From the NCBI GenBank assembly GCA_022432975.1, contig CM039510.1:11110301-11174300 (forward strand): DNA of 64,000 nucleotides, read 5' to 3'. Positions 22,155 through 34,784 of this stretch are shown here, piece by piece. Under the pieces are notes generated by a model. The model did no database searches, was not told the origin of the DNA, and was given only the letters and a program-made list of their open reading frames with translations. Source of the stretch: Begonia masoniana (taxonomy: Eukaryota; Streptophyta; Magnoliopsida; Cucurbitales; Begoniaceae). The position numbers were made by a program, and so were the translations under genes. Within the stretch, counting starts at the first letter, position 1, and the number at the start of each line of letters is the position of its first letter.

Positions 22155-23271
22155 AAAATGGTTCTGGGCCAGTGGCTCATGGAAAGAGAACAGACGCCTG
22201 TTCATTTTTGAATTGAATGAGCGCCCATTCTCGGACAATGGATGCCTGGTTAGGGTTGGTTTGTTAATAATTGATACGTCGAGGGCACAGTATTCACGAA
22301 AAAACTTTAAGGTCCATTTTGTGAATACTGTCATACTTTGATGGTAAGAGCGAAAATTACCTTTTAAAATATTAGCAACAAGGAAAGTAATTTAATTTAT
22401 TATAAAAAAATTACAAATTAAGTAAACTATAAAAATTAAAAATGCAAAGAAGATAATAATAAATATTATTACTTATTTTTTATATTACTCTAAATCAATT
22501 GATCATATAGTTTTATCAAATGATTTCTAAAATGTTCTACACAATTTGAAACAATCCAAATAAAATAAATCATTTAAGTTTAGATTAATTGTTTTTCTTA
22601 GCTGAGAACATAATTTCGGTTTTTTTTTTTGCATTGAATTTATCTCCCATGAATCTTTGGCATAATTATTAATATAATATTATTTTTCAATTGAAAAGAT
22701 AAAAGTGGACGTGGCAGTCCAGTCGTGGAGCACAACTGGATGGCATGTGTAATCTAAAATCTAAATTTGCCGTCGCTCAGTCAAAACTCTTGCTTTCTTA
22801 TCAATCATGGGAATGTAGCCATCTATTATGATGTCATTGTTTACGTCATTAATTTCAGTCGTCAGTGAATATGTCATGGGAACATAAACCACGTGGATCG
22901 TTATTTAACCTGTTTGCTTTTGTTACGTTAATCTTCATTATTCTCTTTTGTCCTTATTTATTATTTGTTAAGTTAAAGTTGGATTCAAAGTAGATGTATC
23001 AGATGACATTGTACAAACATAAAGCAAAAAACATTAATAAATGGTTGAAAATCGACTAGACTTTTAAAAAATAAATTATAGTTATAAAATTTTAATAAAA
23101 AAATAATTAAACATTCCTATGATAGGGATGACAAATGAGCAACAAAGCATAATCGAATTTGAAAAAATTTGACTCATAAAACTAAACGAGTTGAACGAAC
23201 TGAGCTTAATGAGTCTAGCGAGCCCAGAGTCTAAGGAGCTTGACTAAATTTCAAACAATATCGGTAGTCAA
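22155..23271. other. Second copy of the A3-to-Tekay spacer and hAT end
   Basis: Nearly identical to 7049-8166, including the hAT-like terminus TAGGGATGACAAATGAG and the left TSD GTCAA at 23267-23271. Confidence 0.85.
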
Positions 23272-25489
23272 TGTGACAGCCCAAATCCAAACCCGATCGG
23301 GGTCCGGGATCAGGCCGTCACTCCGGGACAGTTAACAGAAAACAGGGACTATTTTTTTTTTATTTCTAAAACTTTATACTTTTAAAACCTTAACAGAGAG
23401 TATAAACCTTCTCTGGAAGTGAAACTAGAAAACACATTTAAGCTGGGATGTAAATAAACAAAGAAAACAGTTGATGTGAATAAGACGAAAACAGTGGATG
23501 TATATAGACAAAAGTGAACAGTACCGGTAGATGGATATAAGACGGAATCGGTAGATGTATATAAAACGAAATCGGTTGATGCATATAAGACAAAAGTGAA
23601 CAGTACCGGTAGATGGATATAAAACGGAATCGGTAGATGTATATAAAACGAAATCGGTAGATGCATATAAGACAAAAGTGAACAGTACCGGTAGATGGAT
23701 ATAAGACGAAATCGGTTGATGTACATAAGACGAAACCGGTTGATGTATATAGACAAAAGTGAACAGTAATCGGTAGACGTATTTAAACAAAGGGAACGAT
23801 GGATGTAGAGTTTAAAGACAAAATTGACAACTTTTATCATGAAGACATACGAACAGAGAGAGTAAAAACAGAAGACATGGAAGTCTCAAACTCATAAACC
23901 AGCTCAAAACCTGATTTTCGAACACAACAGAAAACATGACAGAAACTTAAGAAAGATCACACTACATGGATAGCTTTAAAACCAGAAACTATCTATGCAC
24001 AGACTAGCAGAAAATATTCCAAACAATTCCAGAATACTTCAGAACATAAATTCAACTGTCAATACAGAGGTTTTAAATACATCAGCAACAGAACCTATAC
24101 ATTACAAAAAAAATCCCAGCAGAGTTTATAAACAAAACACAGGACTATAACAAGTTTTAAAACAAAACACCAGAATTCCAGAAGAGTTTACAGATATGAT
24201 TCTTTACTTTAAAGACTTAAACCTTAAGACAGAAAGCTATGTCTGACTGCAGCAACCACCCTGAGAGCTCAAACCACCAACTACATCAGATCGTCATTTT
24301 GAGGAACAAGGTCCTCAGGTTTCGAGTTCAGTACCTACATCAGAGAGTTTCACCTATGAGTCTAAAACTCAGTAAAAACATAATACAGATGCAGTGATGC
24401 AAAATGCTATGCATGCAGTTTTCAGATACAGTGACAGAACAGAACTTTACATTTCAGTGGCAGAGGGGTATAAGTGGGGCTTATAGGGGAACTGGCAAAA
24501 CAGATGTGTGCACTATCAGGCACATCAGATTTCAGACTCCCAGGGAGGGATAAAACCAGAGGGTCCTTGCTAGGGACAATTTATTTCAGATTCCCAGGGA
24601 GGGATAAACCAGAGGGCCAGTCCCCGTCCCGCACTAACCAGTACATTACAGACAGTCAGATTTTATCTTGTTTAATTTCAAACAGTGTACAGAAAACAGT
24701 TTTGCATGAGCTTTCAGAGAAAATCGTGTATGCATGAACGGTGCCTGAACTTAACTGGCAGAAACAGAAATAACAGAACATAACCATGAAGAAGAATACA
24801 GACAACTCAGAAACATAAACTATAACCTTTCTACCCAAAACAACCCGACAGAACTGAATATCTAGTACCTCCATGATGTAGGGCCTTAAGGGCCAACCTA
24901 CGGTTATGAACTTACCTGTGGTCCGAAATGCAGCAGGCTTGAACGCACGAGCACTGTGGTTCACGAACCTATAGCATGCATAAACGGACATTAACCCTAA
25001 ACATCACGAAACTAGCAAATAAATAAACTAAAATCCTTTTCTATCTAAGATGATTACCTTAGACCGAAAAGCAGGAGGAAAAAAATCAGAGAAGGAAGAA
25101 ACTCCTTGCGTTGGTTTCTTCAACCGCAAGAGAGAAGCAGAGAGGAAAATGAGATAGAGCAGAGAGGGAAATGTCTCACGTAGGAGGAAGAGAAGGAAAT
25201 GAGATACATGCTTGTCTTCTTCACAAGTTTGCCAAGTGTCAATCATCCATTCGATTTCTCCCACCAACCTTAATTTCTTCCTAATTTGCTCTTCCATTGG
25301 GTTTTTAACTAAAACATTATTTAGTTAATCGATTCGGTCTCCACGAATCCACCTCGTTCGATTAAACACATCGACAATTTTATTAAAAACAATCATTGCA
25401 TTAATATCGGAGAAATTTCCGCTAATATTCGGGGAAATATTAAATAGGCAAAATGCCGGGGCGGGTGTCATTCACCAACATTAACCAGA

Positions 25490-28400
25490 ACTTTGTCCAC
25501 AAAATTTGAATAAGAAAGAGATCCGGATATTGGGCTCTAACATCTTCTTGCTTTCCCATGTGGCTTCCTCCACGTTATGATTGCGCCATAAAACTTTCAC
25601 CAACGGGACCATTGTGCGCACCACTTGACTGAGGTGTCCAGAATCTGTATGGGCCTTTCTTCATATGAAGTGGGGAATGATGTCAAGTCACAGTTGCACG
25701 ATCTGAGTTGGATCCCGTACAACACTTTCTCAGCATCGAAAAACATGAAAAACATTGTGAACTCCTCCTTGCGCTGGCAATGTAGTCTGTAGGCCCGTTC
25801 ACAACTCTCTTTAAAATGGAAAAGGACCAAAAAAGATTGGGCTAGCTTCCCTTTCTTGCCAAATTCATCACGCCTGTTGAAAGTGACTGGACACTTCAAA
25901 AACACCTCATCCCCCTCGGAAACGCCAAACTCCTCCGATGGTATGATAGCTATTCTGTAGACTTTGTGCAATGGATTCTTTGCTTGATTGACGGTATCCC
26001 AGAAATCGTTGTAGTATCTCCGGGGGCCGATAAGATGGTTCCCAACTCATCCCAAACCACAACGGGGGGATCTACCTTTCTGACATAAAGTGCTTTCTAT
26101 GGAGCCTGCGATGGTAGCCTGAGAGCTATTGTTGTGTTTTAGGCCAACTCCACAAGTGGCACAATATTACTCCAAGGAGCATGAAGTGCCCGCCGCACGC
26201 CCTTAACAATATCCTCCAAGTCTGAATCGTTCTCTCAGATTGTCCATCCGTCTGTGGGTGAAACGCCGTGCTGAAGTCCAGCTAGTGCCCAAGGACTTTG
26301 CAAGCTTCTCCAACCCTGGAAAGTGAATCTAGGATACCGGTTCGAAACAACGAAACGGAATACCATGCAGCTTAACAATCTCACTGATGTACAGCTCCGC
26401 ATACTGATCCATGGAGTCTGTCGTTCTTCACAGGTAGAACGTGGGCCGACGTGTCCATCTGTCAACTATGACCCAAATGCTCGTATGGCCTTAGCTGTCC
26501 TTGGAAGGCCAAACACACAAAGTTCCATTGTGAGGTTCTCCACTTCCATTCGGACTCGGAAAGAGCTTGAAGCGTCCACTTGGTCGTGATGTTCAGCTTG
26601 GACGTGTGACATATCATACAAGAATCAACCTACTGGACACTCATTCTTGCAATTCGGCCACCAGAAGTGAAGCTTCAAGTCTGATACTCTTGGTGCTTCC
26701 AGGATGCAAGAGAAGAAGACGAATGGGCTTCCGACAAGATTGCTTACGGAGGCTCTCTCTCGGAACATACCATCTGTTTTTGAACTCAGAATTCCATATC
26801 CGAATAACTGAAACGGAAGAGCAATTGGTACCTTGCCCACCAATCACCATCTCCTTTGAATTGGTCTTCTGGGCTTCCTATTAATCGGTCCAAGCGGTGG
26901 GCGTAGGGTTAAGTCTTGTAGATGGCTGATAGCCAGAAACTATCTCCATATCGAACTTCTGTATCACCGTCCTCAAAGGCATCGATACGGCCGAAATTAA
27001 CTGGTGCATAGTTCTTGCATTCCTGATCAGGGCATCAGTACCATGGCTTTAAGGATGGTATTGATATCACAACATCGTAGTCTTTGACAAATTAAACCAC
27101 CGCCTATGTCTCATATTAAACTCTTTTGAGGAAAGAGGGTACTTCAAACTCTTGTGGTCAGAAAACACCACATGATTGTCCATATAGGTGTGTCTCCATA
27201 CTTTCAACGCAAATACAAACGGCAGCTACTCAAGGTCGGAGTAGGGTAGTTTTTCCTCATGGCTCTTAAGTTGTCTGGAGGCTATGCACAACCTTTCCCT
27301 CTTGCATGAATACACATCAAACCAATATTGGATGCATCGCAGATCCGCGAATTTTCGTCTTCAGTGGCAATACTAGTAGAGGGGCCGTGGTAATTTTGCT
27401 TGAGTGTCTGAAGCTCACAACACAGGCTTCAGACCACCTGAACTGAGTTCTCTTTTGTTAAGCTGGTCATAGGTTTGCTATCACAGAGAAGTCTTTAATG
27501 AACTTCTGTAAAACAGCTAGTCCGATTAAAGATTCAGCGTACTTCGCTTGGAACGCCTCGGTTTGGCCAATCTTTCACGGCCAGAATCTTGGCTGGATCC
27601 CCGGACACTCCTTACTGCCCGACACCCATGGCCACGAAATTAATTCTGCTCAGCCAGAATTCACACTTTGATAGCTTGGCATATAACCGAGCTGCTTTAG
27701 GATTGACAGTACAATAGCCAAGTGCGTTTCATGTTCGGCCTCATTCCTGATAAACCAGAATGTCGTCGATGACACGATCACAAATTTATTCCAAGACAAT
27801 CTGGGAATATCCTGTCATCAGGTCCATAAATGCGCCGGGCATTAGGTAACCCGACGACATTCACCAAGACACTCGTAATGCCAGTACCGGGTCCTGAAGG
27901 CGGTTCTTTGGATATTGCGGGTTCTGACTTCAACTGGGAATAACGGAGCGAAGTCAAATCTGAGAATACCCGAGCCCCCGGTAACGATCAAAACAAAATC
28001 ATCGATTCTTGGTCAACAGTGGTACTGATTTGACCGTCAACTTATTAAACGCACCGGTAGTCAATACAATCCGTAAGGACCCCCACATCAGTCTTCTTAA
28101 CAAATAGCCGGGAGAACCCCCGGGGGAGAGCAAGAAACGTGGGCGCAACAAAAACCCTTGTCCACAGTTCTTAGCTGAGTCTCAACTCCTTCGCTCTCAT
28201 GGTGCCATGCGGTCCGGATTCTGCGATACTGGTTCCGCACCAGGATACAATCGATCTCGAACTCGATCTCACGATCAGTGGCAATCCCGGCAAGTCATCC
28301 CAGGAAAGAACTGTGAGAAGTCTCGAACTACGGGAATATTTTGAAGTTCCACCTCACCTTGTCTTGAATATCTACCACTGTTGGCAAGGAATCCGACACA

Positions 28401-29076
28401 TCCGACATCATCAGCTGGTTGAGCTTTAAGGGGATATAACAGGCACACTATGTTTCTTTCGGTATTGCTGATGGGAGACACTCTACTTTGTTTCGGGCGG
28501 CTTTAAAAGTACGAGCCCGGCCCTACAGTCGATAGTGGCATGCTGTATTAAATAGCCAGTCCAATCTCCAGAATGGACGTCTTACCCTCTTCATACCAAT
28601 AACGATGAGGTTGGCGTTACAACTTCTGGTTCTCCTACGGGACACTAAATAACCCCGTATGACCCGCTCGGAGCGCCTAAAACTCTACGGAACGTGGCAT
28701 AATGCTTTAGGGCGTATCAACAACGTACAACTAACCTTCTGTCTAACTACGAAGTCCCCCGACACAAATGAATGTGTGGCCCAGTATCACACAAGGTATA
28801 AGCGGTCCCTCCCACACAAATTTACTGTGATTGCTGTGTGCAACTAAGCATCATCAACATCCTCCATCATTGCAACACTCTTGGCACGGCTTTGACCGTC
28901 TGGTTGTCGGGCATGGGCAATACAGAAACAAGATGGCCTACCTTTGCCGCATCGGAAAAAACTGGCCACAGCACGCAAGGCCTCCTTCTCCTCTGGAGGT
29001 TTGGCACTGTGGGCATACTAAAGCTGAGAGAGCCAAAATTGGTCTCTTTCCTTGTCTTGGTAGAGGATGGCTTCAT
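25490..29076 (-). pseudogene. pol: Broken Pro-Pol, Tekay copy 2
   Basis: Minus-strand pieces can be matched in order to the intact frame at 10414-14007, from the chromodomain end (near 25520-25650) to the zinc-knuckle start (near 28900-29070). No stretch stays open for more than about 125 codons because of dense single-base indels. Domains are recognisable only piecemeal, for example the protease-to-RT part around 28000-28480. No function can be expected from this copy, and the breaks should not be read as evolutionary. Confidence 0.85.
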
Positions 29077-29192
29077 TGGGCCTTTTAATGCCCTGTTTTG
29101 TTGCTGTTGAGGTTGTAAATTCTGACCTCTTTGTTGTTTTGGTGATGTGAGCGAACACTGCGAATAATCCCTCGTGGTGAATCTCTTTGTCT

Positions 29193-29850
29193 CTAGGACT
29201 TTATTTCATAAGGCCTCTATATAACTGATAGGCCTTGGCCACCACCTTCACATTATGGTGCCTCATCAAAACCTCCAGTTGTGATTCCTCGCAGAAGGTC
29301 CATTTAAACCTTGAATAAATGGTTTTTGTACCTTGTTTATCATCAGTGGCCAACATGGTGGTGCATATCGGGTAAGACCTCAAATTTGGAACATATCAAG
29401 CCACTGACCCATACTGGTCGCAGCCGAGAGAAACTCAAGCAACCTTTTCATTCCTCATCTCTGTCAAAGTACTTCTCGTAGAAGATTTCGTGGAATCTCA
29501 GCTTAATGCCATTGTAGTTGACTGACCTGTGTCCCACCAAAATCCCGCAATTCGGTGAGATAGAACGTGGCAAAATACTTTCTTGCTGTTTCTACTTCAG
29601 CCATAGCCCGAAACTTCCCATGTTGAATCAAGTTTCGCACGGGTCTCGGGTCTGTGACCAGGCCACAAATGAAGGCGGTGAAGTCGCCGAAAATCTATCT
29701 CCACGTTATCACGTGAAGATTCCCATGGAGTATTGTTTTGTTCCGCCATCTCTCTCTGGCCATCATACGTTTCCACCATCGGGATTGTACTTCACCAGCT
29801 CGGTTAAATCTGTCAATGGCCGAGCACTTTCACTTGACTCATCTGATGTC
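29193..29850 (-). pseudogene. gag: Broken Gag, Tekay copy 2
   Basis: Corresponds to 14164-14841 with the same TAG at 29193-29195 and the same gene order. Repeated indels scramble the frame, and the start region near 29850 is altered. Short runs such as the AKAYQL-containing end are still readable. Confidence 0.8.
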
Positions 29851-30017
29851 CGCTCCTATTTTATAAGGAACCCTATAAACAGATAACCTACTGTAAATCA
29901 ACAGAACTTTGACAGGAATTTAAACACTTACCGTTGTGAGTGATTCAAGTGCGGGGTTGCGCAGTCAGACATTTCACAGAATCGGTTTTAAAACTTGTCG
30001 CCTGATACCAGTAAAAT

Positions 30018-32205
30018 TGACAGCCAAATCCAAACCCGATGGGGTCGGGATCAGGCCGTCACTCCGGCGACGTTAACAGAAAACAGAGGACATTTTTTTT
30101 TTATTTCTAAAACTTTACTTTTAAACCTAACAGAGAGGTATAAACTTCTCTGGAAGTGAACTGGAAAACACAATTTAGATTGGATGTAAATAACAAAGGA
30201 ACAGTTGATGTGAATAAGACGAAACAGTGAATGTATATAAGACAAAAAAGTGAACAGTACCGGTAGATGGATATAGACGGAATCGGTGGATGAATAAACG
30301 AAACGGTTGATGCCATATAAGACAAAAAGGAACAGTACCGGTAGCGGATATAAAACGGAATCGGTTAAGAGGATATAAAACGAAATCGGAAGATGCATTA
30401 TAAGACCAAAGTGAACAGTACCGGTAGATGGATTAAGACGGAAGCGGTTGAGTTACATAAGACGAAAACCGGTTTGAGTATATAAGACAAAAGTGAACAC
30501 TAACGGTAGACGTAATTTAAACAAGGGAAACGTGGATGTCGAGTTTAAGGCAAAATTGAAAACTTTATATGAAGACATACGACAGCGAGAGTAGTAAACA
30601 AAACAGAAGACATGGAAGTCCAACTCATAAACCGCTTCAAACAGGATTTTCGAACACAACAGAAAACATGACGAAAATAAGAAAGATACTACATGTGATA
30701 GATCTAAAACCGACAATATCTGGCACAGATAGCAGACAATATTCCAAACAATTCCAGATCGTCAGAAAATCAATCAACGGTCAAATACCGAGTTTTAAAT
30801 CATCACAACAGAAACCGATACATTACAAAAAATCCCAGCAGAGTTTATAACAAAACACAGACGATAACAGAGTTTTAAAACAAAAACCAGAATTCAGAAG
30901 AGTGATACAGATATTGATCTTACTGTAAAGACTTAACCTTAGACAGGAAAGCGAGTTGACCTGCAGCAACACCCCGAGACTCAAACCACAACTTACATCA
31001 GATAGTCATTTTGAGGAACAGGCCTCAGTTTCGAGTTCATACATAATCAGCGAGTTCACCATGAGTCTAAAACTCAGTCAAGACACATAATCCAGATGCA
31101 TGAGGCAAATGCTATGCATGACAGTGTCAGAATACAGTGACAGACAAACTTACATTTCAGTGGCGAGGGGTATAAGTGGGCTATAGGGGAACTGGCAAAC
31201 GATGGTGCACTATCAGGCACAGCAGATTTTCAGAATCCCAGGGAGGATTACAACCAGAGGGTCTTGCTCAGGGACAATTTTATTTTCAGAGTCCCCAGGG
31301 GAGGATTAAAACCAGGAGGGCCTAGTCCCCGTCCCACACGTAACCCGTACATTACAGACAGTCAGATTTTATCGTGTTTAATTTCAAACAGTGTACCAGA
31401 AGAAAACATTTTTGCATGAGCTTTCAGAGAAATCGTGTATGCATGAACAGGGCCGGAACTTAAACTGGCAGGACAACAGAAATAACAGAACATACCTGAA
31501 GAAGAATCAGACAACTCAGAAACATAACTATAACCTTTCTACCCAAAACAACCCGACAGAACGAAATATCTAGTCACCCTTTTCCCATGATGTAGGGACT
31601 TAAGGGCCACCTACGGTTATATGAACTACTTTGGTCCGAAAGCTGCAGACGGCTTGAAAGCACGAGCCGGTGGTTCACGAAACCTATTAGATGCAAATAA
31701 AACGGACATTAACCCTAAACATCACGAAAACTGCACATAAATAAAATAAAATCGTTTTCTATCGAAGATGATTACCTTAGGCGAAAAAGCAGGAGGAAAA
31801 AATCAGAGAAGGAAGAAAACTACTTGCGTTGGGTTTTTAAAACCGCAAGAGAGAAAGCAAGAGAGAAAAGGGATCGAGCAGAGAGGGAAATGACACGTAG
31901 GAGGAAGAGAAGGAACCGGAGATACATGGCTTCTTCTTCCACAAGTTGCCAACGAGTGTATATCCATTTGATTCTCCCACCACTAATCTTCCTAATTTGC
32001 ACCTCATGGTTTAACTAAAACATGAGTTAGTTAATCGATTCGGTATCACGAATACCCTCGTGCGATAAAAACCACATCGAACAGTTTCTATAAAAACAAT
32101 CATTGCATTAATATCGGAGAAAATTACGCTTACAGATTGGGGAGGGGAGGGAATTATTACATAGAAAAATGCGGGTGGGGGGGGGGTGCGGGGGGGGGTG
32201 TTACA
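30018..32205 (-). repeat. 5' LTR, Tekay copy 2, noisy
   Basis: Matches 15000-17202 with frequent indels. The 82-bp array is visible at about 30235-30500. The outer end is distorted by G-runs (about 32137-32200), where the clean copies simply read GCCGGGTGTTACA. Confidence 0.85.
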
Positions 32206-32351
32206 GGTGGGGCGTGGGGGGCGGGGGGTTTGTTGGAGCGGGGGGGGCCGGTGGGGGTTGTGTTGGGTGGGGGGTGTGTTGGGGGGGGTGTTGGGGGTGG
32301 TTATTGGTTTTGTTTGTTTTGTTTTGATTTGTTGCGTTTTGTTTGTTACAG
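32206..32351. other. G/T-only insert at the LTR-TSD junction, copy 2
   Basis: About 145 bases, almost only G and T, sit between two GTTACAG words. Copies 1 and 3 have none of it: their LTR end is followed directly by GTCAAAG. It is probably a base-calling artefact. A 90-codon plus-strand frame through it is meaningless. Confidence 0.8.
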
Positions 32352-34210
32352 GTCAAAGTTTATAACAAGCGAGCCGAGTCTGGCTCAACGAAGAGTCTTA
32401 ATATAGTTGAGTTGAGTTGGACCTTATATTCTCTAAAAAACTATTATTAAATAAAACCATAATAATATTTTCATTATTTAATTATAATTGTATATATTTT
32501 TAAAAATTAATTATTGAAATTTATAATGATTATTATTTTATTATAATGTCAAAATATAATATTATTTATTTTAATAAAAAATATTAGAAAAAAAAAGTAC
32601 AAAAAGAAAATTGTAAGTAGTCACGAAAACCATTTTAATAACAAATGAAAAACTATCTCAGAGGTCGAGTAAAAAAGTCTCACTGACTGAAGTGTGCATC
32701 TTTTATCTCTCTACACGGGGGGGGTGTACTTTTGAGGGTCTCCACAATTGCATCAGAAGACCTTGGCCTCTTTAGGTAATGTTGGTTGTTTTTTTCCACT
32801 GGGAATGGCTGGTGTGTATGGCCTCTCAGGACTTTCAAAACAAATTTTTCATTTAACAATCAAAATAAATTCAATTTGTTTTCTCGAAAAATTCTATGAG
32901 CTTCTTGTTACGGTTTTGCTTCAACTAAATATGTCAACATGTTTTTAAACTTGATATATCAACATATTTAACTTGAAGCAACCGGGCATCCGTCGTATAA
33001 TGTAAAGAGACTCACCTCTAGAATCACCAACATGAACACATTCAACTAAGGCCATATGGAAAAAAATGGGGGGCATTTGTTTCACATCATGGTTGTTAGG
33101 TTTAAAACTTCATGTGAATACTGTAATTGGTTTTGACGATGTGGTGAGTGACATCACCCAAAACATCCCAATTAGGTTGATACTAGTGATGATGTTATAT
33201 TTAAACCAAACATGAACTTTTAATGGAGATTGTTAATACAAGAGTTTTAACAAGGTTTTACGATTACGTGTGAGGGAATCAAATCCACCACCACCCTAGA
33301 AAGTGAGTATTGTTTTTGTTATATCAATTTATTATTTAAAATCTTTATTGAGCTATTTTAATGTAAATTATTATGAAGTCTCAGAATTCTACTATTCAGG
33401 AATATGATCATGATGTGTAAAGAAGTTAGGAGTACCTTTTAATTTCAATTAAAGACAATGATTCCACATCTTTACCTCCAACATATAGAATAATTTTCAA
33501 GTTACAAAAAACTTAAAAAATTATTGAAAAAATAGGAAGTTAGAAATCAGTGTATTAAGTAAAAAAAATTATGCATTTGTTTCCAATAGTTTGACTAGTA
33601 CAATTGGTTTACGATTTTAGACTTATAAATTTTTTTACTTTATGACCAAGTAAGAGACTCCTACACAAAACAATTGAATGTAGCTGTAATGAACTTGTAT
33701 TTATGAAAAAAAGTTAGAATGAGGAGAAGAAAATAACAAACTTGTAGCACAATTTGTTGCTTTTACATTCAGGATTAGTGACAAGATTGAAAAATTTATG
33801 AAAGAGGTATCTACTCCTAATTTTAAACGTGTACCTAAAATACAACGAATAAGGACCTGGTCAATGATATGAAAAATGAATAAATAATTAACATTTTTGC
33901 AAATGCCACTTCAATTCTATTTGTATAATCATTTCTGGAGTGCACGTAAGTTGTAGGGTATAGTCTGTAACTTATCACTTTATGATGAATTTTTACAATT
34001 AAATAAAAAATTTAAGAGTTCGTAACTGTAAAATATATTCAGATTTGTATTACTAATATAGATATATGATGACAATATTGCAATATTTCCTAATTAGAAA
34101 TTGAAGTTTTAAAGATACTCTGGATAATACTCGTGCTAACGAGATTGTTATTACTCATTTTTATAGAGATGTGCGTCCTGTGTAGATTTTAAGTTTGGTG
34201 GTTAAAGATG
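32352..34210 (+). pseudogene. hAT body, noisy duplicate (copy 2)
   Basis: Follows 17203-18640 and then 43013-43275, so it reaches past the poly-A break of copy 1 and shows how copy 1 should continue. Indels are frequent. At 34210 it stops within hAT coding sequence and jumps into the middle of a Tekay LTR. Confidence 0.8.
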
Positions 34211-34784
34211 ATATAACCTTTCTACCAAAAACAACCCGGCGACTGAAATATCTAGTAACCTCCATGATTGTAGGGCCTAAGGGCCAACTACGGTTATGAA
34301 CTTACCTGTGGTCCGAAACGCAGAGCGCTTGACGCAACGAGCATGGTGTCACGAACCTTAGACCGAAAAGCAGGAGGAAAAATCAAAGAAGGAGAAAACT
34401 CCTTGCGTTGGTTTTCTTCACCGCAAGGAGAGGCAGAGAGGAAAGGAGATAGAGCAGAGAGGGAAAGTCTAACGTAGGAGGAGAGAAGGAATGAGATACA
34501 TGGCTTGTCTTTTCCACCACGTTTGCCAAGGGTCAACATCTATTTGATTGTCTCACACCAACTGAAATTTCTTCCTTAATTTCCCTTCCATTGGTTTTTA
34601 ACTAAAAAATTATTAGTTAATCGATTCGGTCTCACGACCCCTCGTTCGATAAACACATCGACAATTTTATTAAAAACAATCATGCAGTAAATCGGAGAAA
34701 TTTGCTGACATATCGGGGAATTATTACAATAGGCAAAAATGCTCGGGTGTTACATTCCCCTCTTAACAGAAATTTTTCCCCAAA

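Larger units (their letters stand above)
23272..32205 (-). mobile_element. Tekay element, copy 2 (error-laden duplicate)
   Basis: The same element as 8167-17202, with the same TSD (GTCAA at 23267-23271 and 32352-32356) and the same flanks. Its left LTR (23272-25470) is almost clean. The internal region (25471-30017) and right LTR (30018-32205) carry indels every few to a few tens of bases. This pattern fits uncorrected long-read sequence better than evolutionary decay, because substitutions are comparatively few and the flanks are identical. Confidence 0.85.

Noticed and set aside
32137..32406. 90-codon plus-strand frame rich in Gly
   Set aside because: It runs through the G/T-only artefact block, and its composition reflects the G runs. 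Absent from the clean copies.
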